Positions 1 to 7,537 of a stretch of 37,233 nucleotides of DNA are shown here, piece by piece (within the stretch, counting starts at the first letter, position 1; each line of letters opens with the position of its first letter). Below the pieces are notes generated by a model, which searched no databases, was not told the origin of the DNA, and saw only the letters and a list, made by a program, of their open reading frames with translations. The position numbers and the translations under genes are program-made. Source of the stretch: Haliea sp. (GTDB lineage: Bacteria > Pseudomonadota > Gammaproteobacteria > Pseudomonadales > Halieaceae); assembly GCA_024642265.1 (NCBI GenBank), contig JAHEBL010000024.1, forward strand, positions 1 through 37,233, given 5' to 3'.

Positions 1-2
1 TC

Positions 3-1550
3 AGCGCTGAGGCCCGGGCCCGCCGGCAGGCTTACAATGAGAGTGTCCTGGGTCGGCTGCAGCAGATCGATGAGAGTGCGCTGCAGGGGCAAGAGCGCAC
101 CAGTTACAGGCTGTTCCGGTACGAGCGTGAGGCGGAACGGGAGAGCTATCAATATCCGGACCACCTGTTTCCCATCACCAGCCTGTTTGGCTACCACAGC
201 TATTTCGCCGAGGCGCCCGCCAAAATGGCCTTCAATACCCCGGCCGATTACGAGCGCTACCTGGTAAGCCTGGCCGATTTTCCCCGCTATAACCGGGAGC
301 ATATACAGCTGCTGGAACAAGCGATCGAGCGAGGCTACACCCAGTATTGCGAATCGATGGCGGGGTACGAGGTGACCATCGGTGACCTGCTTGTCGAGAA
401 CCCGGAAGACAGCAGCCTTTACGCCCCGTTCACTGCAATGCCGGCCACCTTTCCACCAGCCCTGCGGGCAGACCTGGGCAAGCGCGGCGTGGCACTCGTG
501 AAGGACTCGGTGTTGTCGTCCTATGCCGAGCTGTACGAGTTTTTCACTCAGAGCTATATGCCCAATTGCCGCAAGCAGCCCGGTATTTCCTCACTGCCCG
601 GTGGCGCTGAATACTATGCTCACTTGCTGCGGTTTTTTACCACCACGGATGTGAGCCCGCGTGAAATTCATCAGCTGGGCATGCTCGAAACCGCCCGTAT
701 CAGGACAGAGATGGAGACTGTCATCCGCCAGCTCGGATTCAAGGGGAGTTTCACGGAATTCCTGGACTACCTGCGCACGGATCCTGGTTTCTACGCCAGT
801 GACTCACAGGACCTGCTGGAGAAAACGGCCTGGATTGCCAAGAAGATGGACGGCATGATGCCTGCTTTCTTCGGGCGACAGGCGCGCACCCCCTACACGG
901 TCCGTCCCGTGGAAGGGCGCGGCGGCTACTATGTGTCCGGTGCGCCGGATGGTAGTACACCGGGTATCTTCTATATCAATGTGACTGACCTTGCGGCAAA
1001 GCCACTTTACAATCTGGAGGCGCTCACCCTGCACGAGGCGGTGCCCGGGCACCACCACCAGACAGCGCTCGCCATGGAACTGGACCTGCCCCGGTTCAGG
1101 CAGAGCGTGTACCACGCGGCGTTCGGCGAGGGCTGGGGACTGTACTCGGAACGACTGGGGCTGGAGGCGGGTTTCTATACCGACCCCTACAGCAATTTTG
1201 GACGGCTGACGTATGAAATGTGGCGGGCGAACCGGCTGGTGGTCGATACCGGTATTCACGCTTTCGGCTGGTCGCGACAACAGGCGATCGATTACCTCAT
1301 GGAAAACTCGGCCCTGACTCTGCCCGAGGTGGTCGCCGAGGTAGACCGCTATATCACCTGGCCGGGACAGGCTACCGCGTACAAAATAGGTGAGCTGAGA
1401 ATCAGGGCCCTGCGAGCCAGGGCGGAACAAACCCTGGGGCCTGATTTCGATATCAGGGCCTTTCATGATGTGGTGGTCGGCAACGGCTCGGTGCCGATTG
1501 CCGTCCTCGAGCAGATCGTGGGTGACTGGATTGCCGGCCAGCTGCGGTAA
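3..1550 (+). CDS. DUF885 family protein, zinc-peptidase-like (5' partial)
   Basis: The frame is open from the first bases of the window, so the N-terminus lies outside it. The internal ATG at 225 is not the true start, because the upstream in-frame residues (RLFRYEREAERESYQYPDHL) already look like the family. The C-terminal half carries LHEAVPGHHHQ (CAC at 1032), matching the HExxxGHH motif of DUF885, a family of predicted metallopeptidases resembling M32 carboxypeptidases. A following FGEGWGLYSERLG segment supplies a likely third zinc ligand (Glu). Members usually have about 580-620 residues and a signal peptide, so perhaps 70-100 residues are missing. The product is probably exported and acts on peptides, but the substrate is unknown. 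The TauE-like gene starts 18 bases after its stop and may be cotranscribed. Confidence 0.9.
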   Translation, partial: SAEARARRQAYNESVLGRLQQIDESALQGQERTSYRLFRYEREAERESYQYPDHLFPITSLFGYHSYFAEAPAKMAFNTPADYERYLVSLADFPRYNREHIQLLEQAIERGYTQYCESMAGYEVTIGDLLVENPEDSSLYAPFTAMPATFPPALRADLGKRGVALVKDSVLSSYAELYEFFTQSYMPNCRKQPGISSLPGGAEYYAHLLRFFTTTDVSPREIHQLGMLETARIRTEMETVIRQLGFKGSFTEFLDYLRTDPGFYASDSQDLLEKTAWIAKKMDGMMPAFFGRQARTPYTVRPVEGRGGYYVSGAPDGSTPGIFYINVTDLAAKPLYNLEALTLHEAVPGHHHQTALAMELDLPRFRQSVYHAAFGEGWGLYSERLGLEAGFYTDPYSNFGRLTYEMWRANRLVVDTGIHAFGWSRQQAIDYLMENSALTLPEVVAEVDRYITWPGQATAYKIGELRIRALRARAEQTLGPDFDIRAFHDVVVGNGSVPIAVLEQIVGDWIAGQLR

Positions 1551-1568
1551 GCCGCGAGTCGCCCGTCA

Positions 1569-2318
1569 ATGACGGCCGTCGCTGGATTCGAGCTCGCGCA
1601 GCTGCTGCTGGTATGGGCAGTGGTGGCGCTGGCCGCAGTTCTGCGCGGCTTCACCGGATTTGGTTTTGCGCTGGTTGCGGTGCCCGTATTTTCACTGATC
1701 ATGCCGCCCACTGAGGCGGTGGTGCTCAGCGCACTGCTCACCCTCACTATCAGCCTGTTGGGAATTCGCAGTTACTGGGGTGTGGTGCCCCTGCTGCCGA
1801 TGTGGCCGCTCGTGCTCATGGCGTTTGTCGGTACGGCAGCTGGCACCCTGGTCGTCACTGTGATTTCGGCGAGCCGGTTCCAGCTATGGGCGGGGCTGTC
1901 GGTTATCCTCGCCTGTCTTGGCATGACCCTGTTCCGGCCGTTAAAGCAACCGCTGCATCCCGTGTTCGCCTGGCTCACCGGGCTGCTCTCCGGGCTGATG
2001 AATGGCGCCCTGGCGATACCCGGGCCGCCAATGATCATCTATGCCATGTTGCAGGAGCCGCAGCCACATCGCAGCAGGGCCCTGCTGATGACTTTTTTCC
2101 TGGCCGCGTCACTGCTCGCCCTGGCCTCTTACTCGGTCGCAGGTTTTGTCAACATGCACTCTTTTGGCTATTTCCTGGCTGCCTTGCCGGCGCTCTATGC
2201 GGGTGACAGGCTGGGCGTTTACCTGTTTCGCCGCTTTGGCAGCGCCCTGTACCGGCACATTGCGCTGGCGGGGTTGTTGGCGTTGGGTGTCAGTATTGTG
2301 GTGCGCGCGCTGCTGTGA
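1569..2318 (+). CDS. TauE/SafE family membrane permease
   Basis: This 249-residue protein is almost entirely hydrophobic, with about seven or eight membrane segments. It holds the two half-repeats of the TauE/SafE (DUF81) family: LRGFTGFGFALVAVPVF near residue 25, and LLSGLMNGALAIPGPPMIIY near residue 140. Both show the Gly-rich turn followed by Pro. The family exports or imports organosulfonates, sulfite or related small anions across the inner membrane, but the substrate cannot be read from sequence. The start codon (ATG) has only a weak ribosome binding site, which fits translational coupling to the DUF885 gene 18 bases upstream. No intrinsic terminator is obvious after it. Confidence 0.85.
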   Translation: MTAVAGFELAQLLLVWAVVALAAVLRGFTGFGFALVAVPVFSLIMPPTEAVVLSALLTLTISLLGIRSYWGVVPLLPMWPLVLMAFVGTAAGTLVVTVISASRFQLWAGLSVILACLGMTLFRPLKQPLHPVFAWLTGLLSGLMNGALAIPGPPMIIYAMLQEPQPHRSRALLMTFFLAASLLALASYSVAGFVNMHSFGYFLAALPALYAGDRLGVYLFRRFGSALYRHIALAGLLALGVSIVVRALL

Positions 2319-2660
2319 GCCCGGCAAGGCGGACTGCGATGCCAGCTGGCCGCAGGGATGAACGCCCGAGCGCTTAGTGCTGCGACGATCTGCTGTCGGG
2401 CTTGTGTGACATAGTGCGTTGGCGCGGACAGCGCGGGGGTGCGCGGCCTTGTGGTGCGGATATGCAGTCCGCACCCTGGTGAAAATAAATAATAGAACAC
2501 GCTTGCTGCTTTGTGTCGTTGATGTAAGCTACAGTGATCTTGAAAAAAAGAGCCGCTGGCCGCGCGGCGATATGAAGCTGACGGCAAAGGTGGTCAGCGA
2601 CCAGGCAGAATGATACGCAGTAGGTGACGTGGTAATTATAATCCGATAAGGAAGACCGCG
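2319..2660 (+). other. 342-base intergenic region ahead of the RND gene
   Basis: This gap separates the TauE-like gene from the long + strand envelope cluster and is the only obvious place for the cluster's main promoter. It contains a perfect 8-base-arm dyad (2453-2475), followed by an A/T-rich stretch (GAAAATAAATAATAG) and a run of seven A (2542-2548). I could not identify a convincing -35/-10 pair. TTGCTG (2503) with TAAGCT (2525) at 16 bases is the nearest and is poor. Short open frames here have no ribosome binding site or family resemblance, and I do not call them. Confidence 0.5.
2453..2475. promoter_or_regulatory. Perfect inverted repeat upstream of envelope cluster
   Basis: GGTGCGGA (2453-2460), a 7-base spacer, and TCCGCACC (2468-2475) form a perfect dyad. 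There is no T-run after it, so it is not a classical intrinsic terminator. It could be an operator for the downstream cluster or a transcript hairpin after the TauE-like gene. Confidence 0.35.
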
Positions 2661-2663
2661 CTG
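2648..2663 (+). promoter_or_regulatory. Ribosome binding site suggesting a CTG start for the RND gene
   Basis: AAGGAAG (2648-2654) sits six bases before CTG at 2661. That codon is in frame with the RND coding region and would add LKTIRYRLAFFT before the first ATG (2697). The ATG itself has no purine-rich site upstream. The in-frame stop TGA lies at 2625, and no ATG, GTG or TTG occurs between it and 2697. Short basic and aromatic residues before the first membrane helix are normal in this family. Confidence 0.45.
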
Positions 2664-2696
2664 AAAACGATACGGTACAGGCTTGCCTTCTTCACC

Positions 2697-5102
2697 ATGC
2701 ACCATCGGGTGGTGTCCCTGCTGGTGATAGGGGCAATTACCCTGTTTTTTGCCGCTGGCCTCCGCCATGTCGAGCTGCGCACGATCTTCTCTGACCTGCT
2801 CCCAAAGAACCATCCCTTCGTACAGACCTACGCGGACCATCCCAACTTCGGTAATCCGCTAACGGTTACCGTGATGATAAAGCGCAAGGATGGGGATATC
2901 TACAACCCCGAGACCTTGCAGAAAGTGTGGAACCTTACCCGGGAGATCGACCTGGTTCCCGCGGTTGATCACGACCAGATTCTGTCCATAGCAACAGAGA
3001 AGGCGCGGTACTCCGAAGCCACACCTTATGGCATCGAGAGCCAGCCGCTGATGGGTGACCACGCGCCGGCCAACGATCAGGAAATCGAGGAGTTTCGCAA
3101 GCGGGTGGACAAGGCGCCCAATGCGAGGGAATTCCTGATCTCCCAGGACGGGTCCTCTACGCTCGTCAAGGCTACCTTTATCGAGCGCCTGATGGATTAC
3201 GGCGAGATCTTCGACAACGTCCAGGCACTGGTGGCAAAAGAGCGGGATGCGAACCACGAAATCTACGTGGCGGGTCAGCCCATGCTCACCGGCTGGGTCT
3301 ATAGCCATGAGAAAGCAATGCTGGGTATCTTCGCGGTCACCGGCGGGGCCCTGCTGCTTTCCCTGGTTCTTTACATGCGCAATATCGCAGGCGTGGTGAC
3401 TCCCATTACCACCAGCCTGGTGGCCGGTATCTGGGGCTTCGGGTTTGTGGGCTGGCTGGGTGACCCCATCGAGCCATTGATCATGGTGGTGCCACTGTTG
3501 CTGGTGGCCCGCTCATTCAGCCATTGCGTGCAGTTTATCGAACGCTATTACGAGGTCTATCACACTGTTGGCGACAAGCGTAAGGCCGCCGAGATCTCCC
3601 TCGGGGTGATGATGGCGCCTGGGACACTGGGAATCGTTACTGACGCGGTCGGCCTGTTCCTGATCATGGTCGCACCCATACCGGCAATGGAGCGCTTTGC
3701 GGTGTTCTGCGGTTTCTGGGCGCTCATACTGATACCCACCAATGTGTTCCTGTCGCCGCTGATGCTCTCGTTCCTGCCGGAACCGAAGAATGTCGACAAC
3801 ATCATCGGAACCAATAAGGATGGCGGCAGTTTTGTTCACCGCGCCATTCGCAGCTTGCTGGCGCGCATGGCGACCCTCAGCCATGGCAAGCGGGCGCCGG
3901 TAACCACGGCCGTGCTCATCGTATTGACACTTGTCAGTATCAGCCAGGTTGTGCAGATCAAGGTGGGTAACCCGGTAGAGGGCAGCAGCCTGCTGTGGGA
4001 TGACTCGGAATACAACGTCGCAGTGTCCCAGATCAACCAGAAATTCGCCGGCCTGAATACGCTGGAAGTCGTGTTTGAGGCCAGGGATATCAACAACCCG
4101 AGTCGGGTGGCGCGACAGGCTGAAACGGTTTTCTCGATGTTGAAGCTGCAACGCATTCTCGAAAACGCGGAAGTGCCGCCGGTCGCGACGCTGTCCTTCG
4201 CCGATTACCTGCCGGAAGCCAATCGCCTGTTCAGTGGCGGTAATCCAAAATGGGCGCCGCTGGATCCGAGCCAGGAGGCCGTCGCCGCCGCTGCCGGGGC
4301 GGTAATGGTCGGTACCGGGCCCAAGGCCTTCCTGCATGTTGCCGACTTTGTGCAGCAAAATGCCACGGTTTCATTGTGGTACAAGGACAATAAGCAGGAG
4401 ACCGTTGACCTGGCGCTGGCGCAGACGCGCGCCGCGCTGGAAGAGGTAGGCATCGATCATGAGGCGTTTCAAATCCGCCTGGGCACCGGCACGATTGCGT
4501 TGCAACAATCGATCAATGACACGGTGGACTACTATCAGTGGATCATCCTCGGCCTGCTGAATATTGTTATTCTCATCACCTGCAGCTACGCCTACCGGTC
4601 AGTGGTGGCGGGCATACTGCTGCTGATTCCGGTCAACCTGTCGAATATTCTGCTCGGTGCCGTCATGGTGCAGATGGGCATTGGCCTTGACGTCAACACC
4701 TTGCCCATTGCGGCAATTGGAATCGGGGTGGGGATCGATTACGGCATCTACCTGCTGAGTCGTATCTGTGAGGAATATCAGGAATTTGCCGACCACGCCA
4801 AGGCTATAGACGATGCCGTTGGGACTACCGGGAAGGCGATTTTCTTTACGGCGACTATAGTACTGATTGGCATCCTGCCGTGGTATTTCCTGTCCGGGCT
4901 CAAGTTCCTGGCGGATATGGGCCTGTTGTTGGTCATGGTGATGCTTATCAATATGGTTATTGCCCTGATCGTGGTGCCACTGCTGGTGTGGTTGATCAAG
5001 CCGAAGTTTCTGGGTTACGAAGACCTGCTTGTGGGGGAAGGTGTCGATCTTTCCGAGTACACCGTCCCGGATGACCCGGCGCACGTTGCGGCGGCCCAGT
5101 AG
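2697..5102 (+). CDS. MMPL/RND superfamily exporter
   Basis: This is an inner-membrane proton-driven exporter of the COG1033/MMPL type, 801 residues from ATG or 813 if it starts at CTG 2661. Its order is a first membrane helix (about 5-23), a periplasmic loop (about 25-205), helices 2-6 (about 206-360), helix 7 (about 400-418), a second loop, and a final helix set (about 614-768). The second half carries the family's proton-relay signature IGVGIDYGIYL with Asp681-Tyr682. The matching place in the first half reads SFSHCVQF, so Ser275-His276 replace Asp-Tyr. Relatives (HpnN, MmpL) move lipids or other hydrophobic molecules. Its neighbours, DUF1329, YCF48 and DUF1302 proteins, are its familiar partners in proteobacterial genomes. 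The substrate is unknown. Confidence 0.9.
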   Translation: MHHRVVSLLVIGAITLFFAAGLRHVELRTIFSDLLPKNHPFVQTYADHPNFGNPLTVTVMIKRKDGDIYNPETLQKVWNLTREIDLVPAVDHDQILSIATEKARYSEATPYGIESQPLMGDHAPANDQEIEEFRKRVDKAPNAREFLISQDGSSTLVKATFIERLMDYGEIFDNVQALVAKERDANHEIYVAGQPMLTGWVYSHEKAMLGIFAVTGGALLLSLVLYMRNIAGVVTPITTSLVAGIWGFGFVGWLGDPIEPLIMVVPLLLVARSFSHCVQFIERYYEVYHTVGDKRKAAEISLGVMMAPGTLGIVTDAVGLFLIMVAPIPAMERFAVFCGFWALILIPTNVFLSPLMLSFLPEPKNVDNIIGTNKDGGSFVHRAIRSLLARMATLSHGKRAPVTTAVLIVLTLVSISQVVQIKVGNPVEGSSLLWDDSEYNVAVSQINQKFAGLNTLEVVFEARDINNPSRVARQAETVFSMLKLQRILENAEVPPVATLSFADYLPEANRLFSGGNPKWAPLDPSQEAVAAAAGAVMVGTGPKAFLHVADFVQQNATVSLWYKDNKQETVDLALAQTRAALEEVGIDHEAFQIRLGTGTIALQQSINDTVDYYQWIILGLLNIVILITCSYAYRSVVAGILLLIPVNLSNILLGAVMVQMGIGLDVNTLPIAAIGIGVGIDYGIYLLSRICEEYQEFADHAKAIDDAVGTTGKAIFFTATIVLIGILPWYFLSGLKFLADMGLLLVMVMLINMVIALIVVPLLVWLIKPKFLGYEDLLVGEGVDLSEYTVPDDPAHVAAAQ

Positions 5103-5167
5103 CCATCTATTGTGTAGGAAGGTAGACAAGGACATAAACACAGCACCGTTCCTGAGGAGGAGCCAAT

Positions 5168-6541
5168 ATGCACATCAAGAAATATGACCATAATTACAGC
5201 AGAAGGGTATTTCTGGACAGAGTGACAAAAGGCGCTATGGCGGCCGGAGTACTGACGCCATTATGGCCCCTGATATCCCAGGCGGCAGACATTACCAAGG
5301 CCTACCCCGAGGAATTGCTGTCCATCGACGCCTACACCAAGGGCAAGGTCAAAACAGGCGACTTTATCACCGCTGAAAATGTGGAACTGGTCAAAGACCT
5401 GCTGGACCCGATAGCCTATGTCCAGATCAGCCAGATGGGGCGGCGTGTCAAAATCGTCCCCACCACAACCGATGTGACAAAGATCTATCCCCATGAGTAC
5501 CTGGAGGCCACCCTCAGGAACTCTGGCAAGGCAAAAATGGATGCTGATGGCAATGTCTTTACAACTGACGGCAAACCCTGGATTGGCGGCAACCCTTTCC
5601 CCGACGCTCAAACCGGCACCGAGGCGTTCGCCAACATTACCTTGAGTTGGGGTCGTCATGACGAGAACCTGTATGCCATACGCGATTGGGACATTGGTCC
5701 CGACGGTTCAGAGCAATACCAGTACGACTTCTGCTGGGCGGAGAAGAATACCGTCGGGCTGGTCAATGGCGACAGCCCCTACTGGGCCGGACACGAGGAT
5801 AAGCTGCGCTATCAGTCAGTCTGGTTTACCTACCCCAACGATTCACGGGGCACTTCATTCCTCAATACCTGGTATTACGATCAACGTAAGTTCCCGGAGT
5901 TGTTCGGCTATATCCCCGCGTTCAAGCGCGTTCGCCGGTTCCCCTCCAGCCAGCGTTTCGAGCCGCTGGTTCCGGGTATCACTGTGTTCCTGTCCGACGC
6001 CTGGGCCGCCGGCGACCCCATGCTGACCTGGGGCAACTATAAAGTCATCGGCCGGCAGCCGATGCTGGGCGCTATTTCAAATAACTGGATGGGGAATAAC
6101 GAAAACTATGAGCCGGCCGTTCACGGCGGCCCCAAGGGCATTACCTTCTTTGACCAGACCATGGAATTGATCCCCGAAACCATTGTGGTCGAGGCCGAAC
6201 CCACAGGTTACCCGCGGGCGCCCGTAAGCAAGAAGCGGGTCTGGATAGACACGCGCAATATGATGTTTATTGCCTATGTGACCTATGACAGGCGCGGTGA
6301 ACTGTGGAAATCATTCGAGCCCTCTTTCAGTCAGTATGTGCAGGGCGATACTGTCAAAATGGACGGCGAACACCCGGTCTGGTCCTGGACTCATGTGCAC
6401 ACGCATGACATCCAGACCAATCGCATGAGTCGTTTCTACCAGGCCAAGGAGGTGCGTGGCGGATTCTACTCGGGTTATAACCAGGGTGATCTTTATGACC
6501 GCTATATGACCGTACCCGCGATCCAGCGCCTCGGCAGCTGA
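5168..6541 (+). CDS. Tat-exported DUF1329 protein (copy A)
   Basis: This 457-residue periplasmic protein has an excellent ribosome binding site (GAGGAGGAG). It begins with a twin-arginine signal, SRRVFLDRV at residues 11-19, then a short hydrophobic stretch and a likely cleavage after SQAA (about residue 40). The mature part is DUF1329 throughout, with WIGGNPFP, KLRYQSVWF, FKRVRRFPSSQRFEP, LSDAWAAGDP and VVEAEPTGYPRAPVSKKRVW. As I recall, DUF1329 falls in the LolA/LolB-like fold group, a half-barrel that carries lipids. Tat export implies folding in the cytoplasm, possibly with bound ligand. A close paralogue lies at 14239. It sits 65 bases after the RND gene and 3 bases before the YCF48 gene. 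Function is inferred, not shown. Confidence 0.9.
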   Translation: MHIKKYDHNYSRRVFLDRVTKGAMAAGVLTPLWPLISQAADITKAYPEELLSIDAYTKGKVKTGDFITAENVELVKDLLDPIAYVQISQMGRRVKIVPTTTDVTKIYPHEYLEATLRNSGKAKMDADGNVFTTDGKPWIGGNPFPDAQTGTEAFANITLSWGRHDENLYAIRDWDIGPDGSEQYQYDFCWAEKNTVGLVNGDSPYWAGHEDKLRYQSVWFTYPNDSRGTSFLNTWYYDQRKFPELFGYIPAFKRVRRFPSSQRFEPLVPGITVFLSDAWAAGDPMLTWGNYKVIGRQPMLGAISNNWMGNNENYEPAVHGGPKGITFFDQTMELIPETIVVEAEPTGYPRAPVSKKRVWIDTRNMMFIAYVTYDRRGELWKSFEPSFSQYVQGDTVKMDGEHPVWSWTHVHTHDIQTNRMSRFYQAKEVRGGFYSGYNQGDLYDRYMTVPAIQRLGS

Positions 6542-6544
6542 TTC

Positions 6545-7501
6545 ATGCTGCACCGATCAGTCTGCTTCGCGCTGCTGGCCTGCGGCCTTGGGTTGCCGCC
6601 GGGAGTCCTGGCTGAACCAGTCAGGGTTTTTGGCGGAACGGCTCACGACGCGCTTTACGGCCTGTGCCTGGACGGTCAGCGGGGAATTGCCGTCGGCAGC
6701 TCCGGGTTTGTAGTCGAGAGCTCTGACGGCGGCCAAAGCTGGACCCCCGGGCAGAGCTTCACCGAAAGTGCGTTACTGGATGTCAGCTGCGGTGTCGGGT
6801 CCACTTTGATCGTGGCCCAGCAGGGCGGTATTTTTCGATCCGAGAATGGCGCCTTCAAAGCAGTTGAATCGGGCACAGATGCCCGCCTGTTGGGTGTTGA
6901 CAGCAACAGCAACGGCCTGGCCTTCGCCGTGGGTGGCTTCGGAACGATTCTGCGCTCCGAAGATGACGGTGCGAGCTGGGAATCCGTGCCTGTGGACTGG
7001 GAGGCGGTTCTCAATGACTTTGTCGAGCCCCATCTTTACGCCGTTGATGTTTCACCCGCGGGTGTGGTCACAATCGTTGGCGAGTTCGAGTTGGTAATCC
7101 GTTCCACTGATGGTGGAGAGACCTGGGAAACAGCACATAAGGGAGAGGCTTCCCTGTTTGGGCTGACCTTGAATGCCGATGGCAATGGCTTTGCTGTCGG
7201 ACAGAACGGCAGGGTTATCCGCACCGGAGACGGCGGCATCAGCTGGTCGGAAATGCCGACCCCGACAGCTGGAATTCTGCTCAATGTGTGGTCGGGCCCG
7301 GATGGCGAGACCCTGGTGAGTGGTATTCGAAACCTGCTGCAAAGCAGTGATGGAGGTTTAAGCTGGAAGCTTCTGGAAGGCGGGGATCTGAATACCGGCT
7401 GGTATCAGGGTCTTGTGGTTACCAGCGGCGCAAGTTCGTCGGGTGCTTCGGCCCTGCTGGCGGGGCACCATGGCAATGTTCTGAAAGTGCAATTGGATTA
7501 G
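6545..7501 (+). CDS. YCF48/BNR-repeat beta-propeller, periplasmic
   Basis: This 318-residue protein has a signal peptide (residues 1-23, cleavage after VLA). It is followed by propeller blades marked by the BNR/Asp-box pattern S-x-D-G-G-x-x-W: SSDGGQSW (59-66), SEDDGASW (138-145), STDGGETW (187-194), TGDGGISW (227-234) and SSDGGLSW (267-274). A degenerate copy (RSENGAF) lies near 98, and the last strand (GNVLKVQLD) closes the ring. It resembles YCF48/HCF136, the photosystem II assembly factor. In non-photosynthetic bacteria such proteins accompany RND and DUF1302/DUF1329 genes and probably act as assembly or docking scaffolds. It begins 3 bases after the DUF1329 stop, which points to coupled expression. 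Confidence 0.88.
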   Translation: MLHRSVCFALLACGLGLPPGVLAEPVRVFGGTAHDALYGLCLDGQRGIAVGSSGFVVESSDGGQSWTPGQSFTESALLDVSCGVGSTLIVAQQGGIFRSENGAFKAVESGTDARLLGVDSNSNGLAFAVGGFGTILRSEDDGASWESVPVDWEAVLNDFVEPHLYAVDVSPAGVVTIVGEFELVIRSTDGGETWETAHKGEASLFGLTLNADGNGFAVGQNGRVIRTGDGGISWSEMPTPTAGILLNVWSGPDGETLVSGIRNLLQSSDGGLSWKLLEGGDLNTGWYQGLVVTSGASSSGASALLAGHHGNVLKVQLD

Positions 7502-7537
7502 ATCTGTAATTGATAAAAATAGAAAACGGAGAGACCC

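Noticed and set aside
804-1466. 220-residue minus-strand open frame inside the DUF885 gene
   Set aside because: It is a mirror of a clearly real gene and is rich in Arg, His and Pro, as expected from antisense of GC-rich coding DNA.
2419-2613. 64-residue + strand open frame before the RND gene
   Set aside because: It has no ribosome binding site or family resemblance and overlaps the likely promoter region.
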